Source of the DNA: Eubacterium sp. TM05-53
Lineage (GTDB): Bacteria; Bacillota_I; Bacilli_A; Erysipelotrichales; Erysipelotrichaceae
DNA length: 64,000 bases
Direction: 5' to 3'
Assembly: GCF_003436425.1 (NCBI RefSeq)
Contig: NZ_QSPK01000005.1
Span: forward strand, 1 to 64,000
In this document: one piece after another, positions 59,076 to 64,000 of the stretch
How the letters are laid out: every line of letters begins with the position of its first letter
Numbering within the stretch: position 1 is the stretch's first letter
The notes under the pieces: model-generated
What the model was told of the DNA's origin: nothing
Databases searched by the model: none
The model's input: only the letters and a program-made list of their open reading frames with translations
Translations under genes and position numbers: made by a program

Positions 59076-59365
59076 TGTTAACGAGTCAAAATAAAAAATA
59101 TTTAAGAAAATTAGGAATGGAGTATAGATCGTTATTCCAAATAGGAAAAGATGGTTTAAGTGATAATTTAATGGATACTTTATCCGATTCATTGGAGGCA
59201 CATGAATTAGTAAAATGTAATTTATTAAAGACATGTCCAGTCGATGTGCGTGAGGCAGCTATTGAGTGTGCAAGTGCAACAGGTAGTGAAGTGGTTCATA
59301 TTGTAGGACATACTTTCTTGTTGTATAGAAGAAGTAAAGAAAACAAATTGGGGCTTAAAAAATGA
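59075..59365 (+). CDS. yhbY: YhbY-family (CRM) RNA-binding protein
   Basis: The 96-aa protein is a single CRM domain: LTSQNKKYLRKLGMEYRSLFQIGKDGLSDN at the start and VHIVGHTFLLYRRSKEN at the end (GxxxxLYR). It binds pre-50S ribosomes in other bacteria. It shares its start region with the yqeH stop and its end with nadD. Confidence 0.93.
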   Translation: MLTSQNKKYLRKLGMEYRSLFQIGKDGLSDNLMDTLSDSLEAHELVKCNLLKTCPVDVREAAIECASATGSEVVHIVGHTFLLYRRSKENKLGLKK

Positions 59366-60378
59366 GAATTGCCATTGTAGGAGGTTCTTTTGATCCTATA
59401 CATGATGGGCATATTCAAATGGCCAATCAGTCTTTGCAGGGATTAGGTGTAGAGGAAGTATGGTTTATGCCAACGTCTAGTACGCCTTTAAAAGATCATG
59501 ATCTGACATTGGATCAAGAGCGTTTAGCTATGATTGATTTGGTGGTTAAGAAAAACCAAAAATTTAAAGTTTGTACACTTGAACTTGAAAGAGCAGGTAA
59601 AAGTTACACGTATGATACGCTAAAGAAATTGATTGAAACATATCCGGAACATGAATTTTATTGGATCATAGGAAATGATCAATTGATGCAGTTTGACAAG
59701 TGGCACAATCCGAATGAACTTGTGAAGATGGCTCATTTTGTATGTTTTGATAGGGATGGAAAGCTTTCTGATTCAAAGTATGATATTGCGTGTATGACAA
59801 TGCCGGCAGTTCCAGTTTCTAGTTCAGAGATTCGAATGGGAAATAAGTTGAATTATTTGCCTGAAGAAGTGTTGCGTTATATCTATCGAAATCGATTGTA
59901 TGTGAAGGATTTTGTGGCTTCTAGATTGACAGAAAAAAGATATAAGCATTCTTTATTGGTTGCCAAACTTTGTGAAGAGTTTGCGTTGAACAATGGGTAT
60001 GATATGCATATTGCGTATTATATTGGTTTGTTTCATGATATAGCTAAATATATGCCAAAGGATGAAATGTTAAAATGGATGCAGAGTGTGTGTCCTGAAA
60101 ACATGGAATATCCTGTAGCTGTATGGCATGGTTTTGTCGGGGCTGCTGTCACGAAAGATATCTTTTTAATTGATAATCCAATTATCTATAATGCGATTTA
60201 TCATCATGTATTAGGAACGAGTCAAGATCCATATGCGATGATGGTATTTTGTGCAGATAAATTAGATCCATTGCGTGGATATGATTCTACTAAATTGATT
60301 GAGGTTTGTAACAAAGATATTAAAGAAGGATTTGATTTGGTGGTTCAACAAAATCGTGAGTATTTAAAGAGAGGATAA
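59362..60378 (+). CDS. nadD: Fused nicotinate-nucleotide adenylyltransferase and YqeK HD hydrolase
   Basis: The 338-aa protein joins NadD (residues 1 to about 185: GGSFDPIHDGHIQMA, FMPTSSTPLK, SSSEIR) to an HD-domain YqeK protein (about 190-338: KHSLLVAKL, LFHDIAKYMPKDE, YHHVLG, ADKLDP). NadD makes NAD precursor NaAD; YqeK cleaves diadenosine tetraphosphate. In Bacillus these are separate neighbouring genes. The fusion keeps their order and leaves no gap or stop at the junction. Confidence 0.93.
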   Translation: MRIAIVGGSFDPIHDGHIQMANQSLQGLGVEEVWFMPTSSTPLKDHDLTLDQERLAMIDLVVKKNQKFKVCTLELERAGKSYTYDTLKKLIETYPEHEFYWIIGNDQLMQFDKWHNPNELVKMAHFVCFDRDGKLSDSKYDIACMTMPAVPVSSSEIRMGNKLNYLPEEVLRYIYRNRLYVKDFVASRLTEKRYKHSLLVAKLCEEFALNNGYDMHIAYYIGLFHDIAKYMPKDEMLKWMQSVCPENMEYPVAVWHGFVGAAVTKDIFLIDNPIIYNAIYHHVLGTSQDPYAMMVFCADKLDPLRGYDSTKLIEVCNKDIKEGFDLVVQQNREYLKRG

Positions 60379-60380
60379 AC

Positions 60381-60719
60381 ATGGAAATTTTAGATATTGT
60401 AGTTCATGCGATCTGTGAAAAGAAAGCACAAGATGTACGTGTATATGATGTAACGAGTTTGACTCCATTTATGGATTCAATGATTGTTTGTTCGACTACA
60501 AATATTCGTCAGAATAATGCGATTGCACAAAACATTAAGGATCGTTTAAGAGAAGCTGGATATATGGGGGATATGCATATTGAGGGTGACTCTGGTTCAA
60601 AATGGCTTTTAATTGATTTAAAAGAAGTTGTAGTTCATTTATTTGTGAATGAAGAAAGGCAGGTTTATAATCTGGATCGTTTATATTCGGATGTTCCAGT
60701 AAAAACGTATGATTTATAA
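60381..60719 (+). CDS. rsfS: Ribosome silencing factor RsfS
   Basis: The 112-aa protein has the RsfS/YbeB core: DVTSLTPFMDSMIVCSTTNIRQNNAI, GDSGSKWLLIDLKEVVVHLF. It binds uL14 and blocks joining of ribosome subunits in starvation. It starts 2 nt after the nadD-yqeK fusion and overlaps the methyltransferase gene by 11 nt. Confidence 0.94.
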   Translation: MEILDIVVHAICEKKAQDVRVYDVTSLTPFMDSMIVCSTTNIRQNNAIAQNIKDRLREAGYMGDMHIEGDSGSKWLLIDLKEVVVHLFVNEERQVYNLDRLYSDVPVKTYDL

Positions 60720-61419
60720 TACATTGGCACATTATTATGATGCTTTAGTTAAAGATGAAGAGGCATCTAGAGAATGGGTGTCTTGGATTGAGAGTGAACT
60801 TGCACCTTGTGATTGTTTAGAACTTGCGTGTGGTAGTGGTGAGATCACTGAGATGCTCGCAAAAAAAGGCTATACGATGACAGCACTTGATTTGAGTGAA
60901 GAAATGGTGAAGCAGGCTAAGAGTAAAAACTTAGAGGGTTCCATTCAATTCTTATGTCAAGATATGCGTAATTTAAGTAATTTAGGATCTTATTCTGGTA
61001 TTTTCTGTTTGTGTGATAGTTTTAACTATATTTTAGAGAAAGAAGAAATTGATGCGTTCTTTCATGAAGTCAGTCAACATTTAAAACCAAATGGACTTTT
61101 CTTCTTCGATACACATTCGTTAGATCGTTTAGATGAATTTGATTCGGAATATAATGAGACAGGTGCTTTTGAAGATGGTTGTCAATATCAATGGTCAATT
61201 ATGGCAGAAGATGATTATGTATATCAGGATTTTGCGTTTTATATGAAAGACAAAGTGGTTCAGGAGCACCATATTCAAAGAGTATATGATCCAATATGGT
61301 TGAATGATACTTTGTCGAAATATTTTGATGTTTTAAAAGTCACAACGGATTTTGATATTGAGGGGATTGCGCCTGGTGAAAAGTATTTTTATGTATGTAG
61401 AAAGAAGGTACAAGAATGA
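60709..61419 (+). CDS. yqeM: SAM-dependent methyltransferase (YqeM-like)
   Basis: The 236-aa class I methyltransferase has motif I CLELACGSGEITEMLAKKG, the acidic ALDLSEEM, CLCDSFNYI and FFFDTHSLDRLDEF. Substrate is unknown. Its place after rsfS matches yqeM in Bacillus. ATG overlaps the rsfS stop region. Confidence 0.88.
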   Translation: MIYNTLAHYYDALVKDEEASREWVSWIESELAPCDCLELACGSGEITEMLAKKGYTMTALDLSEEMVKQAKSKNLEGSIQFLCQDMRNLSNLGSYSGIFCLCDSFNYILEKEEIDAFFHEVSQHLKPNGLFFFDTHSLDRLDEFDSEYNETGAFEDGCQYQWSIMAEDDYVYQDFAFYMKDKVVQEHHIQRVYDPIWLNDTLSKYFDVLKVTTDFDIEGIAPGEKYFYVCRKKVQE

Positions 61420-62096
61420 TTGGTATTGTAGCGGCAATGGATGCTGAGATTCATGAATTTGAAAAGCGTATGGACTTAGTAGATCATACGAAGACAATTG
61501 CGGGATGCACATTAACATATGGAAAATGGCAAGGCAAAGATGTAGTCTTATGTAAGAGCGGTGTAGGTAAGGCATATGCGGCTATGTCTTGTACAATTTT
61601 GTGTATGCAAGGAAATATCGACAGCATTATTAATGTGGGTACAGCTGGTGGATTAACGCAGGATGAGCAAGTATTGGATATTGTGATTAGTGATAAGGTT
61701 GTACAAGCCGATTATGATACAAGTCCATTAGATGGTCCTTCTGGTGTTGGATTGGTGTATAATAGTCATGAAAAATTGAGCCAAAGTTGTATTGAAGCGG
61801 CAAAGGCTATGCAGATTCGCTATCATGTAGGTACAATTGCTTCTCAAGACTTATTTATGTCTAGAGATGAGGATTTTGAAAAATTAATGAATAATTTCCC
61901 AGACTCAATTTGTTCAGAAATGGAGGCAGGAGCGATTGGTGCTGTTGCCACACAATTTAATATTCCATTTGTGATTGTGCGCTCACTAAGTGATGTTGTG
62001 CATCATAATGAAAATCCAATGGAATTTTCAACCTATGTTTCTAAAGCAAGTGCACAATCGGCTAAATTGATTGAAAACTGGTTGATGCGTATATAG
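61416..62096 (+). CDS. mtnN: 5'-methylthioadenosine/S-adenosylhomocysteine nucleosidase
   Basis: The 226-aa enzyme has MIGIVAAMDAEI at the start, NVGTAGGL, SEMEAGAIGAVA (catalytic Glu and Met) and VRSLSD (catalytic Asp). It hydrolyses MTA and SAH to adenine and thioriboses. It overlaps yqeM by 4 nt, matching the removal of SAH made by methyltransferases. Confidence 0.95.
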   Translation: MIGIVAAMDAEIHEFEKRMDLVDHTKTIAGCTLTYGKWQGKDVVLCKSGVGKAYAAMSCTILCMQGNIDSIINVGTAGGLTQDEQVLDIVISDKVVQADYDTSPLDGPSGVGLVYNSHEKLSQSCIEAAKAMQIRYHVGTIASQDLFMSRDEDFEKLMNNFPDSICSEMEAGAIGAVATQFNIPFVIVRSLSDVVHHNENPMEFSTYVSKASAQSAKLIENWLMRI

Positions 62097-62114
62097 TAAA
62101 AAGGAGGGGTAAGA

Positions 62115-62582
62115 ATGGGACTAAAGCATAAGCGTAAAAGACAGCATGGAACAACAACGACAATGGCATTGGTCATCATTCTTGTTCTTGTATTACTTTT
62201 GATTTGGTCTGAGTTTATTAGTGGACCGAATCGTGTTAAGGAACAGATTTATGCGCAAAGAATTGAAAAAATAATTAAACAAAATAAGAATATCCAAGGC
62301 TTGAGTGAGCATGTCTTTAATTACATAACATATCAGGGCTATGATGATACGACTTTGTATTGGTACAATGCGAAGTCTGAATTGATTACTTCAAGAGATA
62401 TCGAAACTTTGAATTATAAAAAGGCAAAACGCATTGCGAAAAAGAACTATAACATCAAGTGTGATTCGATTGCACTTGGATATGGCTACAACAATCCGGT
62501 ATATGAGATTCGCGGATCGAATAAATTGATTTTATTGGATTATGATAGTTTTGAACGTGTTTATGAAAGGGAGATACGATAA
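62115..62582 (+). CDS. YpmB-like membrane-anchored protein
   Basis: The 155-aa protein has a basic tail, one membrane helix (residues 17-36: MALVIILVLVLLLIW) and an extracytoplasmic beta-rich part (LYWYNAKSELITSRDIE; YNNPVYEIRGSNKLILLDYDSFE). The form and the place upstream of dnaD-nth match YpmB (DUF5590) of Bacillus. Function unknown. AGGAGG lies upstream. Confidence 0.65.
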   Translation: MGLKHKRKRQHGTTTTMALVIILVLVLLLIWSEFISGPNRVKEQIYAQRIEKIIKQNKNIQGLSEHVFNYITYQGYDDTTLYWYNAKSELITSRDIETLNYKKAKRIAKKNYNIKCDSIALGYGYNNPVYEIRGSNKLILLDYDSFERVYEREIR

Positions 62583-63121
62583 TGGCTGATTTTGATTTTA
62601 ATGCACCTTATGTAGATCGTAGAACTTGGATCATTGATCATCTACAAGATTTGGTTTTAGAACCCAAAGAAATATTGGTCGTACTGTTGATTGATTTTTT
62701 CAACCAGCAGCATATTTCAATTGATCATGAATTGATTAGTGAAAAATTAAAAATCGGTGTGGATGAAGTGGAAGATATTTTTACGGAATTATCGGATAAA
62801 GGCTATTTGACTTTAGACTATGCGAATGGATCTTTGATTTTTAATATTGAAGGCATCTTTGAACTTTCTAAAGCCAGTGATACTTCCATTGATCGTTCTT
62901 TATTAGAGCAGTTTGAAATGGAATTTGCGCGTCCGCTATCTTCAACGGAAATGCAAAGAATTATTGATATGGCCAGTATGTATGATGAGCGTCGTGTGAT
63001 TTGTGCATTAAATGAAGCTGTATGTAATGAAGTTTGCGATTTAAATTATATTGAAAGAATTCTTCAGAATTGGCAACAAAAAGGTTTATCGACTGAAGAT
63101 TTGGAGAATGGCAAGCGATGA
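62582..63121 (+). CDS. dnaD: DnaD-domain replication protein
   Basis: The 179-aa protein has an N-terminal winged helix (PKEILVVLLIDFFNQQHI; ELISEKLKIGVDEVEDIFTELSDKGYL) and a C-terminal DnaD helical domain (FEMEFARPLSSTEMQRIIDM; NYIERILQNW). DnaD helps load the helicase at the origin and at restart sites. It overlaps nth by 4 nt and YpmB by one base. Confidence 0.9.
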   Translation: MADFDFNAPYVDRRTWIIDHLQDLVLEPKEILVVLLIDFFNQQHISIDHELISEKLKIGVDEVEDIFTELSDKGYLTLDYANGSLIFNIEGIFELSKASDTSIDRSLLEQFEMEFARPLSSTEMQRIIDMASMYDERRVICALNEAVCNEVCDLNYIERILQNWQQKGLSTEDLENGKR

Positions 63122-63744
63122 ATGCGAATGAAATTTTGAATGAAATGGAGAAGATTTTTCCCAATGCGAAGTGCGAATTGTATCATGAATCCCCATTTCA
63201 ATTGATTGTTGCGGTCGTATTAAGTGCACAGACAACCGATGCGATGGTCAACAAGGTAACGCCAGCATTATTCAAGGCATATCCTACGGCAGAAACGATG
63301 GCAGAGGCTACAGTTTCTGAATTAGAGCCATACATTAAAAGAATTGGTTTGTATCGTAATAAGGCTCGTTCGATTTCGAATTTAAGTAAAGATCTAGTTG
63401 AAAGATATCATGGTCAAGTACCTTACACATATAAGAATTTAATGTCTTTAGCAGGTGTTGGAAGAAAGACAGCGAATGTCGTTCGTAGCGTAGCTTTTGA
63501 TATTCCTAGCTTTGCGGTAGATACCCATGTCAATCGTGTCAGTAAGCGTTTAGGTTTAGCTAAATATAATGATTCGGTTGAAAAGGTTGAGGAAAAACTA
63601 AAGCGAAAGATCGATCGTTCAAGATGGAATCAAGGTCATCATGACTTTATATTTTTTGGTCGCTATCTTTGTCATTCAAGAAATCCAGAATGTGAAAGAT
63701 GTCCTTTTAAAAGCTTTTGTAAGAAAGATAAATATGAAAAATAA
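63118..63744 (+). CDS. nth: Endonuclease III
   Basis: The 208-aa DNA glycosylase/lyase has the helix-hairpin-helix LMSLAGVGRKTANVV with catalytic Lys, the catalytic Asp in VDTHVNRVSKRLG, and a [4Fe-4S] site CHSRNPECERCPFKSFC near the C-terminus. It removes oxidised pyrimidines. Length is normal. It ends the ypmB-dnaD-nth series. Confidence 0.96.
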   Translation: MNANEILNEMEKIFPNAKCELYHESPFQLIVAVVLSAQTTDAMVNKVTPALFKAYPTAETMAEATVSELEPYIKRIGLYRNKARSISNLSKDLVERYHGQVPYTYKNLMSLAGVGRKTANVVRSVAFDIPSFAVDTHVNRVSKRLGLAKYNDSVEKVEEKLKRKIDRSRWNQGHHDFIFFGRYLCHSRNPECERCPFKSFCKKDKYEK

Positions 63745-63745
63745 T

Positions 63746-63768
63746 AGCACTACAGTCGTAGTGTTTTT
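63746..63768 (+). terminator. nth terminator
   Basis: CACTAC / GTAGTG (63748-63763) followed by TTTTT. Confidence 0.75.
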
Positions 63769-63788
63769 CTATATTAGGAGAATAGAAT

Positions 63789-64000
63789 ATGATTATTAAT
63801 ACCGAAATTGTGGATGCTTATTTAAATGGGGAAGATATTAGTAAATACTCATCTTTATTCATTTATAGGCAGGCCGATAGAAGCATATTTCAAGAGCCTG
63901 AAAAAGATAAAACAGAAATCGTTTCTAAGATAAAAGATGAAATCATAAATCATATATGCGATTTTATTCCTTGCAACAAAAGAATTTGGGACACCTTGTT
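63789..64000 (+). CDS. Unknown protein, 5' part only
   Basis: The frame opens at an ATG at 63789 with AGGAG 9 nt upstream and runs to the window edge without a stop (70 codons). The peptide begins MIINTEIVDAYLNGEDISK and is charged with no signal peptide. I do not recognise it. Confidence 0.6.
   Translation, partial: MIINTEIVDAYLNGEDISKYSSLFIYRQADRSIFQEPEKDKTEIVSKIKDEIINHICDFIPCNKRIWDTL

Overview
The window is AT-rich DNA from a low-GC Bacillota. Trp codons are TGG and TGA is used as a stop, so the genetic code is standard. Several gene blocks are typical of Bacilli and Erysipelotrichia: recU-pbp1A facing gpsB-rnpB, yqeG-yqeH-yhbY-nadD/yqeK-rsfS-yqeM, and ypmB-dnaD-nth. The intrinsic VanG/VanT-like cell-wall genes (murF-ddl-alr-acyltransferase) and the anaerobic enzymes (pyruvate formate-lyase, class III ribonucleotide reductase, Fe-alcohol dehydrogenase) suggest an anaerobic gut or oral member of the Erysipelotrichaceae. 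That placement is inference from gene content.

Positions 1 to about 12,584 are the right end of an integrated mobile element, with every gene on the minus strand. It carries a DUF4143 ATPase, a peptidase E, a class B sortase with its thioester/Cna-B surface protein, a surface-exposed Ser/Lys-rich protein, ParA, SSB, a zinc-ribbon protein, ParB, a winged-helix fragment and a RhuM-Fic protein. It ends at the 3' half of a tRNA-Arg(CCT) gene (12540-12584), the displaced attachment site. The left end and integrase lie outside the window. The most striking locus is at 6475-7263: a strong promoter, then tandem 32-nt RNA units that each fold into an H-type pseudoknot with compensatory changes, then an intrinsic terminator, then a gene for a 205-aa protein resembling PBECR4 (BECR-fold nuclease-like). 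This is the layout of a type III (RNA antitoxin) toxin-antitoxin system, but with a toxin that does not look like ToxN.

Positions 12,600-28,000 are chromosomal: a MacAB-like ABC export operon with two different adaptors, a SulP transporter broken by one nonsense codon, a membrane-bound XRE regulator, a YitT protein behind an attenuator-like leader, a ZTP riboswitch controlling pflBA, and the PBP1A-RecU operon. Positions 28,000-36,000 hold gpsB, RNase P RNA, an FMN riboswitch with ribU, a flavin-linked oxidase-like gene, a CorA magnesium transporter preceded by a short MSPDP leader peptide gene, a CIRCE-controlled DUF308/alcohol dehydrogenase pair, a DUF1002 protein, a DtxR/MntR regulator and an AIM24 protein.

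Positions 36,000-51,000 hold nrdDG, ispD followed by a degenerate IspD-like paralogue, a CtpE-like P-type ATPase, a MetE-like methyltransferase with a LysR regulator, cyclophilin, DegV, an M42 peptidase, recG, a HIT protein and a candidate C-rich small RNA. Positions 51,300-64,000 are one long plus-strand series: cell wall (murF, ddl, alr, acyltransferase), then ribosome assembly and NAD synthesis (yqeG to mtnN), then replication and repair (ypmB-like, dnaD, nth), and a truncated last gene.
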